From NCBI GenBank assembly GCA_029077775.1, contig JAQNCU010000002.1:1-32843 (forward strand): a stretch of 32,843 bases of DNA. Reading direction: 5' to 3'. The translations under genes were made by a program, and so were the position numbers. Numbering within the stretch: the stretch's first letter is position 1; the number at the start of each line of letters is the position of its first letter. Of this stretch, positions 7,580-15,847 are shown piece by piece. The notes beneath the pieces are model-generated. The model was not told the origin of the DNA, searched no databases, and was given only the letters and a program-made list of their open reading frames with translations. The DNA is from Acidocella sp. Lineage in GTDB: Bacteria; Pseudomonadota; Alphaproteobacteria; Acetobacterales; Acetobacteraceae.

Positions 7580-8644
7580 TTATAAAATCTCAGCGGTAAG
7601 CTTGCCTTGTTTCGTAAGTTCCGTGTTCAAAAACAGCCCGTGCGGGGATCGGCCGACCGGGATTGTGCTGTAATCACCGGTGGTGGGGTTGAGTACGGCG
7701 ACGGCTTCGGCGAAGCGCAAGGCGATCCAGATATGGCCGTCAGGGGCGATGCCGATATCGTCCGGGCCGCCGGGGATGACATAGGTCCGGCGGATGGCGA
7801 GGGTTTGCGGGTCCAGCGCCATGAGGGAGCCGCCGAGGCGGTTGGAGACATAGAGGGTTTGCCGGTCTTGGGTCAGGAACAAATTATGCGCACCGGCACC
7901 GGCCTGAACGCGGCGTTCCACCGCGCCGGTTTGCGGGTCCACCACCGCGATTTCAGCCCGGCCCATGAGGCAGACCAGGATTTTGCCATTATGCCAGAGC
8001 ACGCCCGCCGGGGTGCGGCCGACGGGCACCACCCAGCGCGTGGTCATTGTGGCGAGGTCGAAGGAGGCCAGCGTGTCTGAGCCCTGGCAGGAGTTGAAGC
8101 TCCAGCGGCTATCGGGCGAAATGTCGAGATGGCTGGGCATGGCACCGGGGGCGAAGCGTTTGACCAGTGCGAGGGTGGTGGCGTCATAGATATCGACGTG
8201 GTTCAGGCGGAGCGCGTTGACGACCAGATATTTGCGGTCGGGTGTGAAGGCGAGCTGGTAGGGGTCTGCCATGCGGACATGGCCAAGTGGGGCGGCGGTG
8301 AGCGGGTCGAAAATGAATAGGGCGTTGCCGCTGGCATCGCAGACATAAAGCCTGGTGCGATCTGGTGAGAGGCACCAATGCGAGGGCTCGCGGTAGGTGG
8401 TCAGCGTATCAACGATTTGTTTGGTGGTCATGTCGATGACCGAGCAGGATGCCCCGCCGGAGTTCATGACGATGGCCAAAGGACGGATGGCGGCCAGGGC
8501 GGGGGACCCGCTTAAAGCTACCAGGGCGGGGGATCCGCCTAAAGCTGCAATGGCGGGGGACCCGCCTAAAGCTACCAGGGCGGGGGACCCGCCTAAAGCT
8601 ACAAGGGCCGTAGGCAGAGCGAGGCTGTGGCGGCGTGTGATCAT
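7580..8644 (-). CDS. Secreted YVTN-type beta-propeller protein
   Basis: About 354 residues from the ATG at 8644. An N-terminal MITRRHSLALP start leads into a signal-peptide-like region made of four copies of a nine-residue unit (ALVALGGSP and variants), then the mature part. This contains repeated propeller blades with the pattern LSPDRTRLYVCDASGNALFI, FTPDRKYLVVNA, ISPDSRWSF, LTQDRQTLYVSNRLGG and IAPDGHIWIALR, typical of YVTN/Lactonase-like seven-bladed propellers. The ATG at 8644 overlaps the stop of the upstream O-antigen-ligase-like gene as ATGA, which supports this start over the longer frame. Likely periplasmic or surface-exposed. Propellers of this type bind ligands or cofactors; no catalytic function can be read. 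A hairpin element follows the stop. Confidence 0.85.
   Translation of the reverse strand: MITRRHSLALPTALVALGGSPALVALGGSPAIAALGGSPALVALSGSPALAAIRPLAIVMNSGGASCSVIDMTTKQIVDTLTTYREPSHWCLSPDRTRLYVCDASGNALFIFDPLTAAPLGHVRMADPYQLAFTPDRKYLVVNALRLNHVDIYDATTLALVKRFAPGAMPSHLDISPDSRWSFNSCQGSDTLASFDLATMTTRWVVPVGRTPAGVLWHNGKILVCLMGRAEIAVVDPQTGAVERRVQAGAGAHNLFLTQDRQTLYVSNRLGGSLMALDPQTLAIRRTYVIPGGPDDIGIAPDGHIWIALRFAEAVAVLNPTTGDYSTIPVGRSPHGLFLNTELTKQGKLTAEIL
8494..8601 (-). repeat. Four tandem 27-bp repeats inside a signal-peptide coding region
   Basis: Units 8494-8520, 8521-8547, 8548-8574 and 8575-8601, each 27 bp and differing at only a few positions. On the minus strand each encodes nine residues (ALVALGGSP-like). 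Because 27 is divisible by 3, copy-number change lengthens or shortens the signal region without a frameshift. Confidence 0.95.
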
Positions 8645-9861
8645 GCGCGGGGTGTAGGCGGTTCCCGCGCGTCTGCGAAGATGGCGCTCACCCACAGGAA
8701 GAAAATACTGCTGGTGGTGGCGATCAGGGTGTTGTCGGTGGCCGAGTGAATGGCAAAGCCGATGAAGATCAGGCGCATGAGCCAGCGTTGCGGGCCGGGC
8801 AGGCGGGCGGCGTTATGCTCCAGCCACAGCGCCATGAGGAGGATGAGCAGGCCGAGGCCGATGACCCCGCCTTCGGCGCCGATTCGCAGATATTCATTAT
8901 GCGCGGCATTGGTGCCGATGAGATCGGCGATGCCGGAGGTGAGGGGGATGATGATCTTGCCCGCACCGACGCCCCAGCCGAGCCAGGGTGAGGTGGCGGC
9001 GGCCTGTTCAAACAAGGGCCATACGAGGTTGCGGTTTGACAAATCAGTGGCTTCGCCAAGCTGGGCGAGGTCGATAACGCGCAAGAAGGTAAGGCGGCTG
9101 GCGAAGATGAGCGCAAGGCTGGCGACCGCGCCGAGGGCGGCGAGCAGACTTAGCCGACGCTGGGTGACGACATAAATGAGCGTGATGGTGCAGCCCAGCG
9201 CCAGCGGGGTGCGGGCACCGGTGAGCAGGATGATGACGAGGTTGAGCGCGACCCAGGCGGCATCGGCGCGGCGGGCGTGGCGGAGATATTCCATGAGCCC
9301 GGCATACACGCCGACAAGTGCGAAACCGGCCAGAAATGGCGGCTGGCCGGAGGCGCCGAGCCGCATGGCACCCTGTTCGATGTCGAACATCTGGTCCAAC
9401 CCGGTGGCGGCGAGCATGGCGCCGAAACCGATTGTGAGGGTTGGGCCCCAGATCACGGCGCGGATGATGGCGCGCGTGAACCCCGCACGCAGCCGGGCGA
9501 GGCTGAACATAAAGGGTGCCGCAGAGCCGATGAGCGAGCGCAGGCTGGCGAGCAAAGTGAGCCCGGGATAGAGCCCATGCAGCAGCCCGGCTGTGAACAT
9601 GAACGCGAAGGAAAAGCCGGGATTGTAGCGGTCTCGCCGCCAGCCATCCGCCAGACCGCAAACGCCGACCAGGACGAGGCCGAAGCCTTTCATGATGCCG
9701 ATGATCGTCTCATGCCCGCCGACCAGATTGTCGAGCCAGGCATCGGGTGAGGTTTCCATCGCGAAAATCCAGACCACCATGACGGCCCGAGGGTGACGGA
9801 AGGCGAGTCCGACCGTGCAGGCGGCGGCCAGGACGAAGAGGGCGATCAGAAGCAACAACAT
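8641..9861 (-). CDS. O-antigen ligase / polymerase family (Wzy_C, WaaL-like) membrane protein
   Basis: A 406-residue protein with roughly ten to twelve hydrophobic segments. The conserved core is visible: TGARTPLA in the middle, a periplasmic loop with DLSNRNLVWPLFEQAAATSP and GWGVGAGK, then HNEYLRIGAEGGVIGLGLL. Proteins of this family join O-antigen or other glycans to lipid A core, polymerise glycans or glycosylate pilins. No other polysaccharide genes are visible nearby, so the substrate stays open. The start ATG at 9861 has AAGGA 6 nt upstream. It is coupled by ATGA overlap to the secreted YVTN protein, suggesting that both act at the cell envelope. Confidence 0.85.
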   Translation of the reverse strand: MLLLLIALFVLAAACTVGLAFRHPRAVMVVWIFAMETSPDAWLDNLVGGHETIIGIMKGFGLVLVGVCGLADGWRRDRYNPGFSFAFMFTAGLLHGLYPGLTLLASLRSLIGSAAPFMFSLARLRAGFTRAIIRAVIWGPTLTIGFGAMLAATGLDQMFDIEQGAMRLGASGQPPFLAGFALVGVYAGLMEYLRHARRADAAWVALNLVIILLTGARTPLALGCTITLIYVVTQRRLSLLAALGAVASLALIFASRLTFLRVIDLAQLGEATDLSNRNLVWPLFEQAAATSPWLGWGVGAGKIIIPLTSGIADLIGTNAAHNEYLRIGAEGGVIGLGLLILLMALWLEHNAARLPGPQRWLMRLIFIGFAIHSATDNTLIATTSSIFFLWVSAIFADAREPPTPRA

Positions 9862-9915
9862 TACATTTCCTTAACCGCTTGAGATTTTTTGGGCGAGCGG
9901 TGATGGTGGGTGAAT

Positions 9916-10680
9916 ATGATTTTAAACACGATGATAACCGGGGACGGCCCGCCCGTGGTTCTGCTGCACGGGTTGTTCGGGGCGGCGCGGAATTTGGCCG
10001 GGCTTTCGCGCGGGCTGTCAGCGCGGTTCCGGGTGGTCGCGATGGATTTGCGCAACCATGGCGAGAGCCCCCGCGCGGCTGGCATGGGGTTCGAGGTTAT
10101 GGCCGCTGATGTGGCGGAAACCATCGCAAGGTTGGGCATCACCCAGGCCATGGTGGCGGGGCATTCGCTGGGTGGCAAAACCGCGATGATGTTGGCCTTG
10201 ATGAATCCGGGGCTGGTTGCGCGCCTGGCGGTGCTGGATATCGCGCCGGTGAGCTATAACCATGGCTATGATAAATATGTTCAGGCGATGCAGGCGGTGG
10301 TGTTGAGCCCTGACCTGACCCGCGCGAAGGCCGATGAGATACTGGCACCTGTGGTGCGTGACGCAGCGATGCGGGCATTTTTGTTGAATAATCTGGTCCT
10401 GGGGCCGAACATGCGCTGGCGCGTGGGGCTGGATGAGATCGGCGCGGCGATGCCGGATTTGTTGGCCTGGCGAGACCCGCCCGCGGTGAGCCCGTATCGG
10501 GGGCCGACATTGTTCTTAGCCGGTGGTTTGTCGGATTACGTAACGCCTTATGCCGATGCGGCGATCTCAAGGTTGTTTGCTGATGTACGGCGCGTGACGG
10601 TTGAAGGGGCGAGCCATTGGCTGCATGCCGAGAAACCGGGTGAGGTGGTGGCCAGTCTAGAGGGGTTTTTCAGCGCATGA
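9916..10680 (+). CDS. Alpha/beta fold hydrolase (YbfF-like esterase)
   Basis: About 254 residues. The oxyanion region VVLLHGLFGAARN, the DLRNHGESP loop and the nucleophile elbow GHSLGG carry the catalytic Ser; a late Asp (GGLSDYV) and His (EGASHWLHAEKP) complete the triad. The pattern matches the YbfF/esterase group of short-chain acyl esterases. ATG at 9916 is preferred; a GTG six bases upstream (9910) is possible. It is divergent from the O-antigen-ligase-like gene with only about 50 bp between starts. Its last four bases (ATGA) overlap the start of the FAD oxidoreductase gene. Confidence 0.9.
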   Translation: MILNTMITGDGPPVVLLHGLFGAARNLAGLSRGLSARFRVVAMDLRNHGESPRAAGMGFEVMAADVAETIARLGITQAMVAGHSLGGKTAMMLALMNPGLVARLAVLDIAPVSYNHGYDKYVQAMQAVVLSPDLTRAKADEILAPVVRDAAMRAFLLNNLVLGPNMRWRVGLDEIGAAMPDLLAWRDPPAVSPYRGPTLFLAGGLSDYVTPYADAAISRLFADVRRVTVEGASHWLHAEKPGEVVASLEGFFSA

Positions 10681-11789
10681 GCGAGCGTTTTGATGTGATC
10701 GTGATCGGTGCGGGGATTGTGGGCGCGAGCGTGGCGGCGGGCTTGGGGGCCACGCATAAGGTGGCGCTGGTGGAGGCCGAGGCGCAGGCCGGATACCACA
10801 CCACCGGGCGGTCCGCCGCGATATGGATCCGCAATTACGGGCCGCCGGATGTGCGGGTTTTAACCGGGTTGTCCTATGATTTTTTCCAAAACCCGCCAGC
10901 GGATATCGGCACGGCGGCCTTGGCGGTGGGCCGCCCGATTGTGTATCTGGCGCCACAGGCTGAATGCGGGGCGTTGGATGATCTGATCGGTCTGAAGCTC
11001 GGGATCGAGGAGATCGGGTTGGCTGAGGTCAAGGCCATGGTCCCGGCGTTGATCGAGGGTTACGCGGTACGTGCGGCGTTGGAGCCCGATTCGTTCGATA
11101 TGGATGTGGCGGCGCTGCACCAGTTTTATCTTCGCCGGGCGCGGGCGGCGGGTGGCGCGCTGATGCTGCGCAGCCGGGCAGGCAAGATTGCGCGGCAGAA
11201 CGGATTATGGGCGGTGGAGATTACGAGTGGCACCATTGTGACGGCACCCGTGGTGGTGAACGCGGCGGGGGCCTGGGGCGATGAGGTGGCGCAGATCGCC
11301 GGGTTAGCCCCGATCGGGCTGGTGCCGTGCCGCCGGACGGCGGCGATCATCGACCCGGGGCCGTATGACGTGGCGAACTGGCCGATGGTGCAATCAGCCG
11401 CGCATGAATGGTATGTGCGCGCCGAGGCCCGGACCAAGCTGATGGTCACACCCTGCGACGAGACGCCGATGCACGCCCATGATGTGCAGCCCGATGAGCT
11501 TGATGTGGCGATCGGGATCGACCGGATGCAGCAGGCTTTGGATATAAAGGTGACGCGGGTCGAGCATTCCTGGGCCGGCTTGCGCAATTTCGCGCCGGAC
11601 AGGAGTTTGGCGTTTGGCTGGGACAACGCCGTGCCAGGGTTTTTCTGGTGCGTGGGCCAGGGCGGGTACGGGATACAGACGGCCCCGGCGGCGGGCGCGC
11701 TGGTGAGTGCGATGATTATGGGCATGGACCCGGGGCCTGCCGGGGCGATACTACCGCAGATCGACCCCATGCGGTTTCGGGCAGGGTAA
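10677..11789 (+). CDS. FAD-dependent oxidoreductase, DAO family (D-arginine/D-amino acid dehydrogenase-like)
   Basis: A 370-residue flavoprotein. The N-terminal Rossmann motif is VIGAGIVGASVA, followed by E33-type ribose binding (LVEAEAQAGYHTTGRSAA). The GYHTTGRSAA segment is characteristic of D-arginine-dehydrogenase-like members of the DAO family. NAAGAWGDEVA in the middle and a C-terminal WAGLRNFAPDRS plus GQGGYGIQTAPAAG complete the FAD fold. The likely reaction is oxidation of an amine or amino acid to the imino acid; the exact substrate is not visible. The start overlaps the hydrolase stop by ATGA, so the genes are co-translated. The DUF1345 gene follows 38 bp later. Confidence 0.9.
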   Translation: MSERFDVIVIGAGIVGASVAAGLGATHKVALVEAEAQAGYHTTGRSAAIWIRNYGPPDVRVLTGLSYDFFQNPPADIGTAALAVGRPIVYLAPQAECGALDDLIGLKLGIEEIGLAEVKAMVPALIEGYAVRAALEPDSFDMDVAALHQFYLRRARAAGGALMLRSRAGKIARQNGLWAVEITSGTIVTAPVVVNAAGAWGDEVAQIAGLAPIGLVPCRRTAAIIDPGPYDVANWPMVQSAAHEWYVRAEARTKLMVTPCDETPMHAHDVQPDELDVAIGIDRMQQALDIKVTRVEHSWAGLRNFAPDRSLAFGWDNAVPGFFWCVGQGGYGIQTAPAAGALVSAMIMGMDPGPAGAILPQIDPMRFRAG

Positions 11790-11827
11790 TACCAGGCTCT
11801 GTTGCAGGACACAGCGTGGCGCACCTA

Positions 11828-12505
11828 ATGAGGTGCATGAAATCATTTCGTCTCATCCGTATTTTGCGTGCGCGGCCCTTGTTCTCGGCGGGTTACGCCA
11901 TGGGGGTGATAAGCTTCCTTGCCCTCTCGGCGGTACATTCGGTGGCCGTCCGCGCGGTGCTGGCCTGGGATATCGGCAGTTTCATATTCGTGATGCTGAC
12001 CGCGATATCTTTTTTGCGCACGCTGGACCGGGACATCAGCGCCGATGCCAAAAGCCACCGCGAGGGCGAATGGACGGTGTTTTCACTTACGCTGGTGGGC
12101 GCGGTGATGAGCCTGGCGGCGATTATTTTGTTCTCGCACAGCGCACCCACAACCAACCACAAGAACCATGCCGGGTTCTATCTGGGCTTCGTGATCGCGA
12201 CGCTCGCACTCTCCTGGCTCACCACGAATGTGACGTTTGCATATCGCTATGCGCATGAATATTATTCGTTCGATCTGGGGCGCGATGAGCCGGATGGCGG
12301 CATTGAGTTTCCGCGCGATGATAAGCCCGATTATCTGGATTTTATCTATTTTTCGTTCGTGCTGGGCATGACGTTTCAGGTCTCGGACTGCAACGTGACC
12401 TCGAAAAAACTGCGCCGTCTGGCGACCTTGCAGGGGGTGATCGGGTTTTTGTTCAACACCGTTATTCTGGCGCTGTCGGTGAACATCGCCGCGTCGCTGT
12501 TATAA
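11828..12505 (+). CDS. DUF1345 family membrane protein
   Basis: About 225 residues with four to five hydrophobic segments, ending in the DUF1345 signature: PDYLDFIYFSFVLGMTFQVSD followed by VTSKKLRRL and FLFNTVILALSVNIAA (each given in short parts). Function of the family is unknown. The open frame extends further upstream into the oxidoreductase gene, but family length favours the ATG at 11828 or 11837. The start region is a small perfect inverted repeat (GCACCT-AATG-AGGTGC, 11821-11836) that contains the start codon in its loop, which may hinder ribosome access. It is convergent with livF, the stops being only 8 bp apart. Confidence 0.85.
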   Translation: MRCMKSFRLIRILRARPLFSAGYAMGVISFLALSAVHSVAVRAVLAWDIGSFIFVMLTAISFLRTLDRDISADAKSHREGEWTVFSLTLVGAVMSLAAIILFSHSAPTTNHKNHAGFYLGFVIATLALSWLTTNVTFAYRYAHEYYSFDLGRDEPDGGIEFPRDDKPDYLDFIYFSFVLGMTFQVSDCNVTSKKLRRLATLQGVIGFLFNTVILALSVNIAASLL

Positions 12506-12513
12506 GCAACAGT

Positions 12514-13221
12514 TTACCCGTGGGCCACGCCGGCCAGGGCCTCCATGCGCTCCTTATCGGCGGCCAGGGCGGCGGCGGGGCCTTCATGCACCACCTCACC
12601 GTCGCTCAGCACATAGGCGCGGTCGGCGAGTTGCAGTGCGAGGAAGGCGTTTTGTTCCACCAGCAGGACAGCGATGCCCTCATGCTTCATTTTACCGACC
12701 GTGCGCATCACCTCCTGCACGATGACCGGGGCGAGGCCCTGGCTCGGTTCGTCGAGGATCAGGAATCTCGGGTTCAACAATAATGCCCGCCCGATGGCGA
12801 GCATTTCCTGCTCACCGCCCGAGAGCTTGCCCGCTTTCGATGTGCGCCGTTCATCAAGGCGTGGGAACAGCGTGTAGACATCCGGGATCTGCCAGCGGCC
12901 CTTGGTGACCGGCGGGACCAGCAGGTTTTCATGCACCGAGAGATGGCCGAAGATTTTCCGGCCCTCAGGCACGTAGCCCACGCCGGCATTGGCGATTTTA
13001 TAGGATGACCATTTGGTGGTTTTTTGCCCGAACAGGAAAATATCACCCTCCCGCGCCGGGGTGAGACCCATGATGGAGCGCATGGTGGTGGTTTTGCCCG
13101 CCCCGTTGCGCCCGAGCAGGGCGACCAGCTCGCCCTCGCGCACTTCGAGGTTCACGCCGTGCAGGATATGGCTTTTGCCATAATAGGTGTGGATTTGTTC
13201 GGTGCGCAGAACCGGGGTCAT
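12514..13221 (-). CDS. livF: Branched-chain amino-acid/amide ABC transporter ATP-binding protein LivF
   Basis: One of the two ATPases of a HAAT-type importer. In 235 residues: Walker A GRNGAGKTT at 37-45, the LivF-type GVGYVPEGRKIF segment, signature LSGGEQ at 133-138, Walker B FLILDEP at 153-159 followed by SQGLAP, and the H-loop region (LLVEQNAFLAL), where the usual His is replaced by Asn as in other LivF proteins. Its ATG overlaps the livG stop by 4 bp. Last gene of the liv operon; it ends 8 bp from the convergent DUF1345 gene. Confidence 0.95.
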   Translation of the reverse strand: MTPVLRTEQIHTYYGKSHILHGVNLEVREGELVALLGRNGAGKTTTMRSIMGLTPAREGDIFLFGQKTTKWSSYKIANAGVGYVPEGRKIFGHLSVHENLLVPPVTKGRWQIPDVYTLFPRLDERRTSKAGKLSGGEQEMLAIGRALLLNPRFLILDEPSQGLAPVIVQEVMRTVGKMKHEGIAVLLVEQNAFLALQLADRAYVLSDGEVVHEGPAAALAADKERMEALAGVAHG

Positions 13222-13967
13222 GCCGCGGCTCCGAGATAGGCTGATTGTACGCGCGGGTTGGCGGCGATCTCGGCGGCGTTGCCCTCGGCCAGCATGGCGC
13301 CGTTATCGAGCACGGTGATCCGGTCGGCGACACCAAAGACGATGCTCATATCATGTTCGATGAACAGCATGGTGATTTTTTGCTCTTTGTTCAGCGCGCG
13401 GATCAGCCCGGTCATGTGGTTGGTTTCCTCATCGCCCATGCCGGCGGTGGGTTCGTCGAGCAGTAACAGACGGGGCTGGCGTGACAGCGCGATGCCGACC
13501 TCGACCACGCGCTGGTCGCCATGGCTCATCTCGCCCGCCACGCGGTCGGCCTTGTTGGTGATTTTTACGATGTCCATGAGTTCATCGACACGGTCGTTTA
13601 TTTTCGCGCGCGAAGCCCGGCTGATCCAGGGGCGGATGTTCAGGCCCATGGCGGTTTCCACCGCGACGCGGAGATTTTCATACACCGTGAGGTCGAGGAA
13701 GACCTCGGTGATCTGGAAGGTGCGGATGATGCCGCGTTTGACCAAGGCAGCGGGGTTGACGGCGGTGATCGGGGCATCCTCGAAGATGATACGCCCGTCG
13801 CTGGGTGGGAAAAACCCGCTGATCAGGTTGAACAAAGTGGTTTTACCCGCCCCGTTGGGGCCGATGATGGCGCGCAGCTCTCCGGGTTCGACGCTGAGCG
13901 AGATGTCGTTCAGCGCGGTGACAGCGCCGAAGCGGCGCGAGATGTTTTCAAGCGTAAGCAGGCTCAT
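13218..13967 (-). CDS. livG: Branched-chain amino-acid/amide ABC transporter ATP-binding protein LivG
   Basis: Second ATPase of the importer, 249 residues. Walker A GPNGAGKTT at 36-44, signature-like MSHGDQRVVEVGIAL, Walker B LLLLDEPTAGM, and the H-loop LFIEHDMSIVF. The degenerate signature SHGDQ instead of LSGGQ is common in LivG proteins. It overlaps livM and livF by 4 bp each (ATGA), so stoichiometric production by translational coupling is expected. Confidence 0.95.
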   Translation of the reverse strand: MSLLTLENISRRFGAVTALNDISLSVEPGELRAIIGPNGAGKTTLFNLISGFFPPSDGRIIFEDAPITAVNPAALVKRGIIRTFQITEVFLDLTVYENLRVAVETAMGLNIRPWISRASRAKINDRVDELMDIVKITNKADRVAGEMSHGDQRVVEVGIALSRQPRLLLLDEPTAGMGDEETNHMTGLIRALNKEQKITMLFIEHDMSIVFGVADRITVLDNGAMLAEGNAAEIAANPRVQSAYLGAAA

Positions 13968-14899
13968 GACCGGCTCCTCCGGCGGAAAAAGCCCAGCACG
14001 CCGAGCGGGAAGAACATTACCGAGAGAACAAACACCAGGCCGATGACGGTCATCCAGTTCTGGGTGATGGCGCTGACGTAGTTTTGCACGAGCACGAAAA
14101 TGGCGGCGCCGACCAGCGGGCCCCAGAAATTGCGCATGCCGCCCAGCACCACGATGATGAGGAAATTGCCCGAAAGCGTGTAGCGCAGATCATCGGGCGA
14201 GGCGAAATTATCGAGCAGGGCGTTCAGCCCGCCCGCCAGCGCGCAGACCACGCCCGAGATGGCGAATGAGAGCGCGATGTAACGCTCCACCCTGATGCCG
14301 AGAAAGGTGAGGCGCTTCTGGTTCTCGCGGATGGCGACGAAAGTGTGGCCGAGGGGGGAGTGCAGGATGGTCCAGAGCAGCAACGCGCCGAGGCCAAAGA
14401 ACAGCAACACCATGTAATAAAACACGGTGCCCGAGAGGGTGACGCCCAGGATCGGCTGGCGGGTGAAGCCTGTGAGACCGTCCTCGCCGCCGGTGAAGGA
14501 GTTCCAGCGGACGGCGATGAAATAGAACATCTGGCCGATGGCGATGGTGATCATCGAGAAATAGATGCCGCGCCTGCGCACCGCGATGGGGGCGAGGATG
14601 AGGGCCGCCAGCCCGCCAGTGAGCGTGCCGACCGCCAAAGCGAGCAAAGTGTTGCCGGTGACATAATCCAGCATCAGCCCCGTGCCATAGGCGCCGAGGC
14701 CGAAATACGCGGCGTGGCCGAAGGATAAGCCACCCGTAAAGCCCAGGAGGAGATTAAGGCCCATGGCGGCGAGCGCATAGATCAGCACGCGGGAGGCGAG
14801 GTCTGTGTAGCCGCCGACATAGCCGACCCATAATGGTACGGTGAGCAGCAATAGGGCGGTGATGCCCTGGACGAGCTTTTCACGCAAAGCGGGGCTCAT
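13964..14899 (-). CDS. livM: Branched-chain amino-acid/amide ABC transporter permease LivM
   Basis: Inner-membrane permease, 311 residues with about eight to ten membrane helices. The family features LLLGFTGGLSFGHAAYFGLGAY (in short parts) near the N-terminus and GALLLWTILHSPLGHTFVAIRENQKRL with the EAA-like loop (RENQKRLTFLGI) are visible. It pairs with LivH to form the channel. It overlaps livH and livG by 4 bp. The ligand imported by the whole transporter is not fixed by these sequences. Confidence 0.94.
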   Translation of the reverse strand: MSPALREKLVQGITALLLLTVPLWVGYVGGYTDLASRVLIYALAAMGLNLLLGFTGGLSFGHAAYFGLGAYGTGLMLDYVTGNTLLALAVGTLTGGLAALILAPIAVRRRGIYFSMITIAIGQMFYFIAVRWNSFTGGEDGLTGFTRQPILGVTLSGTVFYYMVLLFFGLGALLLWTILHSPLGHTFVAIRENQKRLTFLGIRVERYIALSFAISGVVCALAGGLNALLDNFASPDDLRYTLSGNFLIIVVLGGMRNFWGPLVGAAIFVLVQNYVSAITQNWMTVIGLVFVLSVMFFPLGVLGFFRRRSRS

Positions 14900-15765
14900 T
14901 CGAACAATCCCTCCTGGCCGAACAGGCCACGTGGGCGGATGATCAGCGTAAGGCCCATGATCAGGTAGATCACCACCTCGCTTGCGGCGGGAAAAAACGC
15001 GGTGGTGACGCCCGAGGCGATGCCGATGATCAGCCCACCCACCAGCGAGCCGAACAGGCTGCCGACGCCGCCGACGACGATGGCAACGAAGCTCGGCATG
15101 ATGAGCTGGTCGCCCATCGTGGGGGTAAGCCCGAGCTGCCCGGCGGCGAGGATGCCAGCCAGCCCCGCGAACATGATGCCGAGGACGAAATTGGCCGAGC
15201 GCAGCAGATAGATATTCACACCCAATGCGGCGATGGTTTCAAGATCGGCGTTGCCCGCGCGGATGCGCACGCCAAGCCGGGTGAAGCGCAATGTGGCGAA
15301 CAGCGCGCCGGTGGAGATGACCGCCAGGGCGACGACCAGAAGCCGGTAGCCTGTGACGAAAAAATAGGTATTGCTGACAGGCTGGTTAAGGAAATCAGGG
15401 ATCGCGAGCGGCAAGCCCTGGGCCCCCCAGATGGTGCGCAGCAGGTCTTGCATGATGAGTGCCAGGCCGAAGGTGGCGAGCAGGGAATAGAGTGGGTCGC
15501 GCAGATACAGGCGGCGGATGATGAGTTGCTCGACGATATAGCCGATGGCCCCCGCGAGGATGGGGCCGAGCACCAAGGCGCCCCAGAAGCCCGTGTAGGG
15601 CACCAAGGTGAAGGCGAAATACCCGGCCAGCGCCATGAAGGTGCCATGCGCGAAATTGATCACGCCGTTGAGCCCGAGGATCAAGGACAGGCCGATCGCC
15701 ATGAGCGCATAGAACGAACCCTGGATCAGCCCATTAAATGCGTTGAATACGATGTCGAGGAGCAA
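14896..15765 (-). CDS. livH: Branched-chain amino-acid/amide ABC transporter permease LivH
   Basis: Inner-membrane permease, 289 residues. Typical LivH start (FNGLIQGSFYALMAIGLSLI), the NGVINFAHG motif, and the loop RIRAGNADLETIAALGVN contacting the ATPases. About eight hydrophobic segments. It is preceded on the minus strand by a strong terminator-like hairpin that separates it from the binding-protein gene, so the channel and ATPase genes probably rely on read-through. It overlaps livM by 4 bp. Confidence 0.94.
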   Translation of the reverse strand: MLLDIVFNAFNGLIQGSFYALMAIGLSLILGLNGVINFAHGTFMALAGYFAFTLVPYTGFWGALVLGPILAGAIGYIVEQLIIRRLYLRDPLYSLLATFGLALIMQDLLRTIWGAQGLPLAIPDFLNQPVSNTYFFVTGYRLLVVALAVISTGALFATLRFTRLGVRIRAGNADLETIAALGVNIYLLRSANFVLGIMFAGLAGILAAGQLGLTPTMGDQLIMPSFVAIVVGGVGSLFGSLVGGLIIGIASGVTTAFFPAASEVVIYLIMGLTLIIRPRGLFGQEGLFE

Positions 15766-15794
15766 TCCGGCCTCCGGCTGGTGTGAAATTTATG

Positions 15795-15830
15795 AAAACG
15801 CTCCCGGACCGCGTGGCGGACCCGGGAGCG
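15795..15830 (-). terminator. Attenuating terminator between binding-protein gene and livH
   Basis: On the minus strand CGCTCCCGG (15830-15822) pairs with CCGGGAGCG (15807-15799), a 9-bp GC-rich stem with a 14-nt loop, followed by TTTT. It sits between the binding-protein stop and the livH start. A terminator here lets the binding protein be made in excess over the membrane parts, which is common for ABC importers. Confidence 0.75.
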
Positions 15831-15847
15831 CAGAGGCGGTGGTCTGC

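Noticed and set aside
12497..12512. Hairpin between the convergent DUF1345 and livF stops
   Set aside because: A 5-bp stem (CTGTT/AACAG) with a short TTT; could occur by chance.
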